Below are positions 26,203 to 36,245 of a stretch of 64,000 nucleotides of DNA, piece by piece. The translations under genes were made by a program, and so were the position numbers. Numbering within the stretch: position 1 is the stretch's first letter; each line of letters starts with the position of its first letter. The stretch is from Asticcacaulis excentricus (GTDB taxonomy: Bacteria > Pseudomonadota > Alphaproteobacteria > Caulobacterales > Caulobacteraceae): contig NZ_AP018827.1 in NCBI RefSeq assembly GCF_003966695.1, forward strand, positions 2,358,804 through 2,422,803, given 5' to 3'. Below the pieces are notes generated by a model. The model was not told the origin of the DNA. It saw nothing but the letters and a program-made list of their open reading frames with translations, and ran no database searches.

Positions 26203-26565
26203 TTAGTTCGAGGCCAGCTTGATGCCCGCCTTGGCTTCGGCGGCAGCCAGGTTCGGGCTCAGACGCTTCAGCTTCAGGTCTGTCACGGCCGTGCCATTGT
26301 ATTTGGCTGTACCTTCGACCCAGTACAGGCCACCCGCGCCTAGGAAGTTGTACTTGAATTCAGCGGTGGCGGTCTTGCCGGCGGCGTCGCAGGTATTGAT
26401 GCTCACCATCTGCTTGCCTTCGACGGCAACGGCCTTGGACACGGCAGATGCGGTGGCGGCCGCGATCGCCTTACCGGCGGCGGCTTCCTGGGCTTCGTCA
26501 CACTCGGCAAAGGCCGGAGCGGCAAGGGCGGTCAGGGCAAGGGCGGAAAAGATAACGGCTTTCAC
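26203..26565 (-). CDS. Exported small protein of unknown function, tandem paralog 2
   Basis: A 120-residue homolog of the gene at 25604. The signal peptide is MKAVIFSALALTALAAPAFA. The mature part begins ECDEAQEAAAGKAI and has the same two-Cys pattern (ECDEAQ, NTCDA). The central block EFKYNFLGAGGLYWVEGTAKY is nearly identical to its paralog, and so is the end AAAEAKAGIKLASN. Conservation is strongest in the FKYNFLG-LYWVEGTA block and the C-terminus, which marks the likely functional surface. It is transcribed leftward with its own terminator. Function is unknown; a periplasmic, disulfide-stabilised binding or stress protein is a guess. Confidence 0.7.
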   Translation of the reverse strand: MKAVIFSALALTALAAPAFAECDEAQEAAAGKAIAAATASAVSKAVAVEGKQMVSINTCDAAGKTATAEFKYNFLGAGGLYWVEGTAKYNGTAVTDLKLKRLSPNLAAAEAKAGIKLASN

Positions 26566-26738
26566 GGCGTAAAACTCTTTCTGAATCGGTACTGGGCATT
26601 CGGCCCACGGGGAGGAGGACGGGATGCGTTGTTTAGCGCGAGTTCAATATACCTATGAGTGTTTAATTGCCGGTGAATCTATTGTGCGGCGCGATAATTA
26701 TTTTCACACCTAAAGACGGTTTTTGTGGATAAGCATAC

Positions 26739-26769
26739 AAAAAACCCCTCCGGAGGGCCTCCGGAGGGG
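26739..26769 (-). terminator. Terminator of the chemoreceptor gene
   Basis: Read leftward, CCCCTCCGGAGGcc-CTCCGGAGGGG folds into a long GC stem followed by TTTTTTG. It lies 27 bases past the stop of the chemoreceptor gene. Confidence 0.9.
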
Positions 26770-26796
26770 ATGTCAGGCTGGATTTTAGCGCTGGAT

Positions 26797-28515
26797 TTAG
26801 GCGGCGGTCAGTTCGGCCAGGAAACGGCGGATATTTTCGCTCATGGCTTCCGTGCGTTGCGTCAACTGACGCGCGGCGCCCAGCATCTCGGTCGAGGCCT
26901 TTTCCGTATCGGCGGCCGAGGCCGACAGTTGTGAGACGGAGGTGGAGGCGGTGGTGGTGCCGTCCGAGGCTTCGTTGACGTTGCGGGCGATTTCGTTGGT
27001 CGCGTCGCCTTGCTGGTGCACCGAGTCGGCGATGGACGAAGCGATTTCGTTCATGTGCTTGATGGTGGCACCGATACCGCGGATAGCCGAGACGCCGTTC
27101 TGGGCCGCCGTCTGGATGTCCTTGATACGCTCGCGGATTTCGTCCGTGGCCTTGGCGGTTTGCTGCGCCAGCGACTTCACTTCCGAGGCCACGACCGCGA
27201 AGCCCTTACCGGCTTCACCGGCGCGGGCCGATTCGATGGTGGCGTTCAGCGCCAGCAGGTTGGTTTGCTGGGCGATTGCGTTGATGAGGTCCACAACTTC
27301 GCCGATCTGATCGGCAGCGCGGCTCAGCTCGACCATCGAGTCGTTGGTCTTGTCGGCTTCCGACACCGCTTCGGCGGCGATTTCCACCGAGCGGACGGCC
27401 TGATCACCGATGACGCCGATCGACGCCGACAGTTCGGTGGTCGCCGAGGCAACGTTTTGCACGTTGTCGGCCGAGTTGCGGATCGAGGAGACCGCCGATT
27501 GCGAACGGCGCTCGTTTTCCTGCGCGATGGTGAGCAGGGTGCGACCGTTGGCGTCGAGGTCCGAGGCGGCGGCCGACAGGGCGTCCAGCATGTCCTGAGC
27601 TTCGTGGCGGAAGCGTTCGGCCAGTTCCGACATCTGACGGGCGCGTTCTTCGCGGGTCTTCATGGTGGCGGCTTCGATTTCGGCGAGGCGCAGCTTTTCT
27701 TCGGCATTGGCCTTGAAGACATTGAGGCTATCGACGACCGACTTCAGTTCATCGCCCCGCGCCAGGGATTGAATGTCCACATTCAGATTGCCACGCGCCA
27801 GTTCTTCGGTGGTCTTGGCGATGCGGTTGATGCCGGTCACGGTAGCGCGCGAGAAGACGAAGGCGATACCGCAGGACAGGACGGCCATGATGGCGGCGAA
27901 GACGGTCAGCATGGAGATGCCTGTGGTCTGAGCCGTGCGGGCAGCTTCGGCGTCCGCCTTGGCCTGAGCGACCTGACCGGCGATGATCTTGTCCGAGAGT
28001 TGGGACATCTTGGCGTAGCCTTCGTCGAACTGCGACATCAGCGGTGCGACGGAGGGGAAATCGACGGTCATGACCGAGCCGGCGAACTCGACGGCTTCCT
28101 TATAGGTCTTGACCTCCTTGCCGAGGTCTTCGAGGTCCTTCTTCTTGGTGGCGTCGGTGGTGGCACCGGCCATAGACTTGATGCTGGTTTCGATCTTGCC
28201 GAGGTCCTGTACGACCAGGGCGACCTTCTGATCGGCATTGGTGCCAGCACCTGACGCCTGATCGGTCATGGCGCGGAACAACTGGCCATTGGCTTCCTTA
28301 ATGGCCGACTTGATGTCGCCCATGGCCTGAACGGCGGGGAGGCTTTGGGTATTGATGTTTTCGATCGCCTTGCCTTGCGTGTTCATCACGGTGACGGCCC
28401 CGAAGGCCAGCGCGACGATCAGCGCGGTGGCGACGGCGGCCGGAGTCATGAACTTCAGCGTGAAGGACAGGTTGGAGATGCTCAGCTTGCCGCCGGCAGA
28501 TTTCGACTTAGTCAT
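26797..28515 (-). CDS. Methyl-accepting chemotaxis protein
   Basis: A 572-residue transmembrane chemoreceptor. From ATG 28515 ([11 protein letters not shown]) it has an N-terminal membrane helix (about residues 22-45), a periplasmic four-helix-like domain (residues about 46-200), a second helix ([20 protein letters not shown]), a HAMP domain ([20 protein letters not shown]), and a long coiled-coil signalling domain with the hairpin tip [20 protein letters not shown]. The longer reading to 28620 adds 35 residues that are Arg rich and precede a good AGGGG ribosome site, so I reject it. No che genes adjoin it; its kinase partners would be encoded elsewhere. The gene stands alone, with terminators on both sides. 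Confidence 0.93.
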   Translation of the reverse strand: MTKSKSAGGKLSISNLSFTLKFMTPAAVATALIVALAFGAVTVMNTQGKAIENINTQSLPAVQAMGDIKSAIKEANGQLFRAMTDQASGAGTNADQKVALVVQDLGKIETSIKSMAGATTDATKKKDLEDLGKEVKTYKEAVEFAGSVMTVDFPSVAPLMSQFDEGYAKMSQLSDKIIAGQVAQAKADAEAARTAQTTGISMLTVFAAIMAVLSCGIAFVFSRATVTGINRIAKTTEELARGNLNVDIQSLARGDELKSVVDSLNVFKANAEEKLRLAEIEAATMKTREERARQMSELAERFRHEAQDMLDALSAAASDLDANGRTLLTIAQENERRSQSAVSSIRNSADNVQNVASATTELSASIGVIGDQAVRSVEIAAEAVSEADKTNDSMVELSRAADQIGEVVDLINAIAQQTNLLALNATIESARAGEAGKGFAVVASEVKSLAQQTAKATDEIRERIKDIQTAAQNGVSAIRGIGATIKHMNEIASSIADSVHQQGDATNEIARNVNEASDGTTTASTSVSQLSASAADTEKASTEMLGAARQLTQRTEAMSENIRRFLAELTAA

Positions 28516-28735
28516 TATGGCCCCTGACAATCTAGTGTCTGCGTTTCCGGTACGGTTTTGGGTGACCGCCCGGAGAAATGGTTTTTCTAGGGCCTCGGTG
28601 CGTGATCCAACTAAAGGCACGACTCACCACGCGTCCGCAAACCCCGGATTGTCAGGCAGGGTGTCAGAACATAGTTGTCGAAACCCTAACATCCGTCATT
28701 TTTTTTGTCTTATAATGAAACACGGGTAACCTTAA

Positions 28736-28769
28736 TAAAAACAGCGCCTAAGGGTTACCCTAGGCGCTG
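28736..28769 (-). terminator. Terminator of the cell-wall hydrolase gene
   Basis: Read leftward, CAGCGCCTagggtaacccTTAGGCGCTG forms a strong stem (with an inner GGGTAACCC palindrome) followed by TTTTTATT. It lies 33 bases past the stop of the hydrolase gene. Confidence 0.88.
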
Positions 28770-28802
28770 TGGTGTCGTTTTTTCGTTTAGAAAATCGCCC
28801 GG

Positions 28803-29999
28803 TTACGGCTTGGCGTGCGTTGCCACTTTCGCGGCCTGCGTGAGTGCTTGGACATCCTCGCTCTTGACTTGTGACGACAGGGCGATGGCCTTTACAGCGC
28901 TATCCTTGCTGGTGTCCCGCAGATGGCTGAGGGCGTCAGAGGCCTTGGTATCCGCCGGGGCTGCGGGCAGGACAGGGGCTTCCGTCGTCTCTTTCGCCTG
29001 CTCCAGCGTCGGGGCCGCCGAAGGGCGGACCTGATCGGCGGCGGCCAGCATCTGCGCGCCCCGGCTGGAGAACTGATAGAAGGCGTGGTTGCCGATGGTG
29101 GCGGTGCGTTGCATGCGTACCGACCAGTCGGGAGAGATGCCCAGTACATGGAAATGGGTCGAAGCGCCGACCGACTTCATCACATAACCGTCCAGCGCGT
29201 CTTCGGCGACGGTGCGAGCGCGTTTCCAAGCCCAGCTTTCGACGCGGTTGGACATGATGCCGTTGCAGGTGAAGCTGAACTGACAGCCGGTGCGCTTCAC
29301 CGCGCCCTGATAGACCACATTACAGATGGTCTTGGGGTAGGCGGGGTGACGTACGCGGTTCAGGATCACCTGAGCCACGGCGCGCTGACCGGAATCGGTT
29401 TCGCCGCGCGCTTCGTAATAGACGGCCTGAGTCAGGCAATCGAGGTCAGAGGCGGAGCGGTTCTTGAGATCAAAGGGCGAGGCCGGGGCCGTGCGTGAGG
29501 GCACGCGCATCAGGCCCAGATCAAGGCTGGCCTTCAGCACCGGGGCGGAGGCGGCTTCGGCCTTGTGCGCGCGGGCCGGGCCGACCAGAGACGCAAACAG
29601 GTCGGTACGCTGGCGGTCCTGACGCAGGCGCATCGTGGCCACAGGCGAGGTATAGGATTCGTGACGCATGACCAGCGCGATGGCGCGGCGGTCCAGATCG
29701 TCCTGAAGCGCGGCGATATGCTTTTCGCCGTTCATCTGACGCAGACGGTCCGCGCCATAGGAGTGATCATTCAGGCTCATCAGGCTTTCGGCCTGTTCGC
29801 GGATTTGCGCGTCGCGCGTCAGCTTGCCGCCTAACCAAGCAGAGCCAAACGCAGCGGTCAGCATGAGGCTAGAGCCGCCAGCGGCGGTCAACAAGCGCAT
29901 CTGACGGCGCGTAAGAGACAGGTTCAGACCCAAAGGTGTCTTGTCCTCAGTAACGAGAGCGCACCGCGCTCCCTGACAGAGGGCAACCCCACCATACAT
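28803..29999 (-). CDS. Cell-wall hydrolase of the SleB type
   Basis: A protein of about 398 residues with an N-terminal membrane anchor or uncleaved signal (LLTAAGGSSLMLTAAFGSAWL) and a C-terminal SleB-like hydrolase_2 domain: DLDCLTQAVYYEARGE with the catalytic-type Glu, AVAQVILNRVRHPAYPKTIC, and CQFSFTCNG. Such enzymes cleave the peptidoglycan glycan backbone; in Gram-negatives they act in the periplasm. A disordered Ala/Pro tail of about 90 residues follows. The start is uncertain: ATG is available at 30074, 29999 and 29900, none with a good ribosome site. The extra residues from 30074 look non-coding, while 29900 leaves no basic residues before the membrane segment, so I report 29999. Confidence 0.8.
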   Translation of the reverse strand: MYGGVALCQGARCALVTEDKTPLGLNLSLTRRQMRLLTAAGGSSLMLTAAFGSAWLGGKLTRDAQIREQAESLMSLNDHSYGADRLRQMNGEKHIAALQDDLDRRAIALVMRHESYTSPVATMRLRQDRQRTDLFASLVGPARAHKAEAASAPVLKASLDLGLMRVPSRTAPASPFDLKNRSASDLDCLTQAVYYEARGETDSGQRAVAQVILNRVRHPAYPKTICNVVYQGAVKRTGCQFSFTCNGIMSNRVESWAWKRARTVAEDALDGYVMKSVGASTHFHVLGISPDWSVRMQRTATIGNHAFYQFSSRGAQMLAAADQVRPSAAPTLEQAKETTEAPVLPAAPADTKASDALSHLRDTSKDSAVKAIALSSQVKSEDVQALTQAAKVATHAKP

Positions 30000-30250
30000 T
30001 CTTCTGAATGCATCAGGCCGTTTCACAACACGGAAACACAGCCTTCCGGGGGCGCCGGAGCCGACGAAGCACATAACTGTGCCTATCGACGGCCCGTCTT
30101 ATAGCCAGAAATGTGGCAAAAATGTGTTAAAGCGTCAATCGCGTAAAAGGAGCATCAGTTCAGAGGGGGGGCGAGTGAGAAAATTTCTCATATAATGCCT
30201 ATTTTTTATCAAGATGTGCGCCGCAATGACTTTTTATATTATAAAGTATT

Positions 30251-30276
30251 GAGGAGATAAGCTTATCCTCTTTTTT
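30251..30276 (+). terminator. Palindromic hairpin with T-tract
   Basis: GAGGAGATAAG directly abuts CTTATCCTC and is followed by TTTTTT. The arms pair except for one bulged base, so it looks like a compact rightward terminator. No rightward gene precedes it, which is the odd point; a short upstream RNA is possible. Confidence 0.55.
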
Positions 30277-30491
30277 CTTGAGATATTCATGGAGGTGGCT
30301 TTCGGTTTTGCGATCATTACAATTTAACGAAGTTTACTCACGTGGCGCAAAAGTGAAACTCAGGCGCCGGGCATGTATAGAACATTGTTATGTTAAATTT
30401 GCGGCTTCAAGGCACTGGAATCCCGAATAAATCCCTCTCAGGCGGGGGAGTCACGAAAACTTGAAGCCCGTAAAACGGTCAATCTGGCCGT

Positions 30492-30530
30492 GGGGCGCAA
30501 AAGCCGCGGGTCGCCCCTTTTCATTTTTTT
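30492..30530 (+). terminator. Hairpin with T-tract directly before uvrB
   Basis: GGGGCG and CGCCCC arms (30492-30497 and 30512-30517) enclose a 14-base loop and are followed by TTTTCATTTTTTT. It ends 22 bases before the uvrB ATG, so it is either an attenuator in the uvrB leader or the end of a short RNA, with the uvrB promoter overlapping it. Confidence 0.6.
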
Positions 30531-30551
30531 GCAGGACGCTATGTTGTGTTC

Positions 30552-32723
<2,172 letters not shown>

Positions 32724-32953
32724 ATTTACCGTTAGAATGCTTCGCGAGCGTTTCAATCCGATACTGAGGCTTGTGCGTCACGCCCCTGTTACGAAAATGT
32801 GCCAGTTTGAAACGAAACCGGCTGGATTTTCGCGACGAAATGCCTCACTCTGTGGCCTGACCTGTGCATAACCCCTGGTTGGGGCCCCGTCGCGTTTCAA
32901 TTTGGCTGTGTGACGGCGTTCCGGGGCGCATAGAGAAGAGGTTGGGGTGTGAT

Positions 32954-33358
32954 ATGCGTAGAACCAGATTGAATGTGGTGCCGCCGTCGACGAAGGGGGT
33001 CGCAATCGAAGCCGAGATGATGGGGGGCGTGGGCGAGCCGGCCCATGAGGTCATCAATGTCGTGCCTGTGCCGCTCAACGCGGCCAATAGCCTGCAATCG
33101 CTGGTCGATGCGACGGTTTCGGCGCGTGAAAGCCGCACCCAGCGCGTGCGCCGCCTTCAGGAAGAGGCCAAGGCGCTGGCGCGCGAGCAGATTTCCGAGC
33201 TGGAAATCCTGATCGACGCCACGGCCAAGATGGCGCATGAAATCGCCGAAGGGGGCGAGGCCTATCCGGTGGGCGCGCGTGAACTGAGCCGTCGTCTGGC
33301 CGACGAGCTGCCGCGCACGCTGCAAACCCTGCGCATCGTCACCAAAAAGAGCCTTTGA
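32954..33358 (+). CDS. Conserved-looking hypothetical protein, coiled-coil rich
   Basis: A 134-residue soluble protein starting at ATG 32954 (MRRTRLNVVPPSTKGVAI). The first 50 residues are rich in Val/Pro/Glu. The rest is a nearly continuous amphipathic helix with heptad-like Leu/Ile/Ala spacing (RVRRLQEEAKALAREQISEL) and a Gly/Pro break at EGGEAYPVGA. It ends RTLQTLRIVTKKSL. No membrane segment, signal or catalytic motif is visible. It stands alone, downstream of uvrB, with its stop touching a type B repeat. An earlier ATG at 32864 would add 30 residues of low-confidence sequence. Function unknown. Confidence 0.6.
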   Translation: MRRTRLNVVPPSTKGVAIEAEMMGGVGEPAHEVINVVPVPLNAANSLQSLVDATVSARESRTQRVRRLQEEAKALAREQISELEILIDATAKMAHEIAEGGEAYPVGARELSRRLADELPRTLQTLRIVTKKSL

Positions 33359-33485
33359 TACCAACGGCCGAAGATGCTGACCGCATCCGGCCGTTGAAGA
33401 CACGAGACTGTCTCATATGTGTCAGTGACATGAGACAGTCTCGACTGGCATACCCAGAGTCATTTTCAATGACCCTTGGTATGCG
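33357..33485 (-). repeat. Type B mosaic palindromic repeat, copy 1
   Basis: Read on the minus strand it comprises three hairpins: an ATACC...GGTAT-type stem around GTCATTGAAAATGAC, a CGAGACTGTCTCAT...ATGAGACAGTCTCG stem, and a CAACGGCCG...CGGCCGTTG stem. The same three modules in the same order occur at 39216-39345, and the first and third at 62147-62226. It abuts the stop codon of the preceding gene and could act as a terminator or mRNA-stabilising element. No T-tract follows. Confidence 0.88.
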
Positions 33486-33593
33486 CCTGTATTTTTCAGG
33501 CCCTGCGGCAATAAGGTGCATAATTCGACTCGCCTGTCTGGGGTTTTACCCTTACACCTGTAACTTCCGTTTCGGGACAGGGATGCACAGGAC

Positions 33594-34211
33594 ATGGCCG
33601 CGTATATTAAGTCAGGTGTGGCGCTCTCTTGTCTGGCCGTCGTCGCGCTGATGACCGGCTGTGGCAAGAAAGAACAACCCCCTGCGCCTGATCCCACCCC
33701 GGCCCCGGCGTCTGTGTCGGCTCCCCCGCCCAAACCGCAGGAGCCTCTGCCGGCGCGTCAGCCTGGCCTGTGGGAGACCACGCTCAGCGAAGAGGGCTCG
33801 GAAAGTCAGGCCCAGACCATGCGCATCTGCCTCGACGCGGCTACCGAAAAAGAGCTGGGTATCACGGGCACTGACCTCAATGGCAATCGCTGCCGCAATA
33901 CGGCGGTCAGCCATCTGGACGACGGCTCCTGGGGCATTCTCGCCGAATGCAATATGGGATCGGGCGGCAAGATGGAGGTGTCGGGCAGCATCACCGGCGA
34001 CTATACGCGCGATTACACCATGACCCTGCGGTCCCAGACCACGGGGGCGGCGCTGGCGCACATGAACCGCGTGGTCAATATGACGATCAAATCCAAACGC
34101 CTCGGCCCGTGCAAGGCCGATCAGAAGCCCGGCGATGTGACCCTGCCCGGCGGTGATGTCAGCTTTAATCTGTTCGATATGGCCGGGCGTGAGCCGGGGA
34201 AACCCAAATAG
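33594..34211 (+). CDS. DUF3617-type lipoprotein
   Basis: A 205-residue lipoprotein with signal MAAYIKSGVALSCLAVVALM and lipobox MTGC, lipidated at Cys23. A Pro/Ala-rich linker of about 30 residues follows. The globular domain starts RQPGLWETTLS, contains four more cysteines in MRICLDAAT, NRCRNTAV, AECNMGSGG and GPCKADQ, and resembles DUF3617, a periplasmic family that usually opens with PGLWE and has a paired-Cys pattern. Function is unknown. The gene stands alone on the plus strand and converges on the 34213 gene with a one-base gap. Confidence 0.78.
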   Translation: MAAYIKSGVALSCLAVVALMTGCGKKEQPPAPDPTPAPASVSAPPPKPQEPLPARQPGLWETTLSEEGSESQAQTMRICLDAATEKELGITGTDLNGNRCRNTAVSHLDDGSWGILAECNMGSGGKMEVSGSITGDYTRDYTMTLRSQTTGAALAHMNRVVNMTIKSKRLGPCKADQKPGDVTLPGGDVSFNLFDMAGREPGKPK

Positions 34212-34212
34212 G

Positions 34213-34596
34213 TTAAACCAGCCAGCTTTTGGGATTGGGGATCGGGCGTTTGTGGAAGACGTGGTTGAAGCCCATCGTGCAACGGCCAACGATCCACAGG
34301 AACAGGGCGAAGACGAGGATCAGCACGATACCGCCCAGCACTACGCTCGACATCACCGGTGAGGTCAGAAGCACGACCAGCGGCACAAAGGCCCCGATGC
34401 CCACCCAGAAGGTCTTTTTCTGAAAGGCATAGTGGGTTTTCAGCCAGTCGGGGGCGTCGTCCTGAAACAAATAGATCAGGGTGATGGCGATCACGCCTGA
34501 AATGCCGCCGACGATCAGGAAAAACAGCAGCAGATAGTTGACGATCGGGATGATCGTCGTGTCGCTGAGTTTGGTGCGGGTGGCGGGCACAGTCAT
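34213..34596 (-). CDS. Small multi-pass membrane protein of unknown function
   Basis: A 127-residue protein with three predicted membrane segments: about residues 16-42 (IPIVNYLLLFFLIVGGISGV), 66-86, and 86-107 (VVLGGIVLILVFALFLWIVG). The polar loop DDAPDWLKTHYAFQKKTFW and the end NHVFHKRPIPNPKSWLV resemble DUF4870-like small membrane proteins, where a W-x-x-H-x-x-FQ pattern between helices is typical. It is the last gene of a four-gene leftward operon, overlapping the DinB-like gene by four bases. No catalytic residues are evident. Confidence 0.75.
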   Translation of the reverse strand: MTVPATRTKLSDTTIIPIVNYLLLFFLIVGGISGVIAITLIYLFQDDAPDWLKTHYAFQKKTFWVGIGAFVPLVVLLTSPVMSSVVLGGIVLILVFALFLWIVGRCTMGFNHVFHKRPIPNPKSWLV

Positions 34597-35138
34597 TTTA
34601 TATCCGGATCGAGTTCGGGTACCAGAACAAGCACGTCCGTCACCCCGATATCAAGCCCCATCTGCGACAAAAGCGTCGTAATTTGTCCGCGGTGGTGGGT
34701 TTGATGATTGAACACGTGGCTCAACACCAGACCCAGCGGTTTGGTATGGGCGTCGCCATTGACGCGGCGATAGGTGAGGGGCGTGTCGAGATCGGCATCG
34801 CTGAGGCTCTCGATATAGCTGAGCCACAGATCATCCAGTTGCCGCCGTGCCGGCGCGAAGGCGCTCAGTTCGCTGTAGAGCGTGTCACTCAGGCCCGTGG
34901 GTTGCGGCAGGGCCTTGGCGGTCGACAGCGCGGCACCCGTCGCATGGCCACTCAAGCGGCCCATCCACAGCAGGTCCGCCACGATCAGGTGGTTGAGCGT
35001 CCCCCAAACCGAACCGAAAAAGGCCCCTGTATTGGCGTGGAAATCGGCGTCGGGATGCGCCGCCATCAGCTCCAGCAGTTTGGCGTTCATCCACTGGTTA
35101 TAGCGGGCCATCAGGCCCAGATGCGCCAGATGGCTCAT
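34593..35138 (-). CDS. DinB-family putative metal-dependent enzyme
   Basis: A 181-residue four-helix DinB-fold protein. The three metal-site histidines of the family appear as NHLIVADLLWM in helix 2 and FNHQTHHRGQ in helix 4. DinB-like proteins include bacillithiol and mycothiol transferases and many uncharacterised enzymes; despite the name they have no shown role in DNA polymerase IV. The N-terminus MSHLAHLGLMARYNQWMNAK is typical. It overlaps folB upstream and the membrane protein downstream by four bases each, so it is co-transcribed with pterin genes. Its substrate is unknown. Confidence 0.87.
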   Translation of the reverse strand: MSHLAHLGLMARYNQWMNAKLLELMAAHPDADFHANTGAFFGSVWGTLNHLIVADLLWMGRLSGHATGAALSTAKALPQPTGLSDTLYSELSAFAPARRQLDDLWLSYIESLSDADLDTPLTYRRVNGDAHTKPLGLVLSHVFNHQTHHRGQITTLLSQMGLDIGVTDVLVLVPELDPDIK

Positions 35139-35488
35139 TTGCGCATCACCACCGTGCAGCCGGAGCGGTCGGCATCGGCCAGAGCTTCGGGCTTGGAGAT
35201 GCGGATACGCACCTCTTCGGCCTGCGGCAGGGCCAGAACCGCCTCAGCCAGGTCCTCGGCGAGGGTTTCGACCAGCTTGATATGACCGCGCGCGATGAGG
35301 TCGCGCGCCAGATTGCCGACCATTTCGTAGTTCAGCGTGTCTTTGAGACCCTTGATCTCATGCAGGCCGATGCGGATATCGGCGTCGATGATCAGGGGTT
35401 GGGTGCGGCCGTGTTCGTAGTCATAGACGCCGATGGCGGCTTCGACCTTCAGGCCTTCGACAAAGACGTGGCGGCTGATCAGAGGCAT
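35135..35488 (-). CDS. folB: Dihydroneopterin aldolase
   Basis: A 117-residue FolB, the aldolase that converts 7,8-dihydroneopterin to 6-hydroxymethyl-7,8-dihydropterin for folate synthesis. It shows the family opening VEGLKVEAAIGVYDYEHGRTQPL with the active-site Glu, the VETLAEDLAEAVLA helix, and the C-terminal VRIRISKPEAL with the catalytic Lys. Length is normal. It overlaps the end of queD by ten bases and the start of the DinB-like gene by four. The context links pteridine steps of folate and deazapurine pathways. Confidence 0.93.
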   Translation of the reverse strand: MPLISRHVFVEGLKVEAAIGVYDYEHGRTQPLIIDADIRIGLHEIKGLKDTLNYEMVGNLARDLIARGHIKLVETLAEDLAEAVLALPQAEEVRIRISKPEALADADRSGCTVVMRK

Positions 35489-36036
35489 GGGTCGCTCTTT
35501 TTCTGCCAGTCTTCAGGTGGCAAGAGATCGTTGATCGACAGATCGGCCCGATGGCACCAATCGGCCAGACGCGGGCCGTGGCTGAGGTCTTCGGGCGTCA
35601 GTATGACCGTATTGGTCGGGGTTTCTTCGATTTCAAAGCGCACGCACGCAAAATCCGGCACGTGGGCGGACAAGATGGCGTTCAGCTTGTGATAGAGGGC
35701 TAATGCCACGGCTTCGGTCGTCGGATCGCCCGGAATGATCAGCAGACGCGGCAGAAGATCGGGCTCATGCGCCTGAAAAAAGCCGATCAGCGGGTCATCT
35801 GCCCCCAGTTGAAAGGCGTGATCAAGCGCCTCATCGACAAAGCGATGCCAGTCGCGCTTGAGCGCATCGAAGCTCTGGGCGTAGTTGGATTGCCCCCACT
35901 TCACCGTGTCCGGCGATTTGGCCTTCAGCGTCACGCGCACGAATTCATTATGGCCATGCGGGGTCGCGCACTTCGACGAACGGTCGGCGCGCAAACGATG
36001 AGCCATGGAAAAACGACGGGTGAACTGAATCTGCAC
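35479..36036 (-). CDS. queD: 6-carboxytetrahydropterin synthase family protein
   Basis: A 185-residue member of the 6-pyruvoyl-tetrahydropterin synthase fold, longer than the 121-residue E. coli QueD because of a central insertion. Zinc ligands are H13 (MAHRL), H27 and H29 (ATPHGHNEF), and catalytic Cys23 lies four residues before the HGH motif. This Cys-x3-HGH arrangement marks QueD or true PTPS rather than the folate-bypassing PTPS-III, which has Glu there. QueD makes 6-carboxy-tetrahydropterin for queuosine and other 7-deazapurines. It heads the leftward operon with folB. The downstream GHN-F zinc motif and a late EETPTNTVI segment match the family. Confidence 0.85.
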   Translation of the reverse strand: MQIQFTRRFSMAHRLRADRSSKCATPHGHNEFVRVTLKAKSPDTVKWGQSNYAQSFDALKRDWHRFVDEALDHAFQLGADDPLIGFFQAHEPDLLPRLLIIPGDPTTEAVALALYHKLNAILSAHVPDFACVRFEIEETPTNTVILTPEDLSHGPRLADWCHRADLSINDLLPPEDWQKKSDPCL

Positions 36037-36080
36037 GGACAGGGGCCTTTTCTTGAGCCGCAGCTAAAAGCGCAAAAGCC

Positions 36081-36100
36081 CGCGTGAGTCAAATCACGCG
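36081..36100 (-). terminator. Hairpin downstream of trxB
   Basis: Read leftward, CGCGTGA-tttgac-TCACGCG is a seven-pair stem followed by GGCTTTTGCGCTTTT. It lies between trxB and queD, both leftward, and can end trxB transcription. The T-run is broken, so confidence is moderate. It also sits 45 bases upstream of queD and could be an operator. Confidence 0.5.
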
Positions 36101-36117
36101 CAGTGTCTGCAAGAATT

Positions 36118-36226
36118 GGCCACGAAAAACACGAAAATCACAAATGCAATAAAGCGCGTAGCGTCCTTCAGGATGACAGACCTTTCGGACGAGATCAGCG
36201 TTCGTGCTTTTCGTGTTTTTCGTGGC
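36118..36226. repeat. Inverted repeat with GCCACGAAAAACACGAAAA arms
   Basis: The left arm GGCCACGAAAAACACGAAAA at 36118-36137 is repeated inverted at about 36207-36226 (TTTTCGTGTTTTTCGTGGC), enclosing about 70 bases. Repeats of this kind (cacgaaaa-type units) are dispersed in many bacterial genomes as far as I recall. No ORF lies inside. Confidence 0.8.
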
Positions 36227-36245
36227 TAAAACCTGCGGCCAAATC

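Larger units (their letters stand above)
30000..30551. other. Intergenic region before uvrB, possible small RNA
   Basis: A 550 bp gap without a convincing protein gene. It holds the promoter of the leftward hydrolase, and two rightward terminator-like hairpins at 30251 and 30492. The latter ends only about 20 bases before the uvrB start. The segment between them (30277-30491) could therefore encode a small RNA, or be a uvrB leader subject to attenuation. No clear SOS box is visible. Confidence 0.45.

Noticed and set aside
30380..30405. SOS (LexA) box upstream of uvrB
   Set aside because: The word GAACATTGTTATGTT does not fit the alphaproteobacterial GTTC-N7-GTTC pattern in spacing or sequence.
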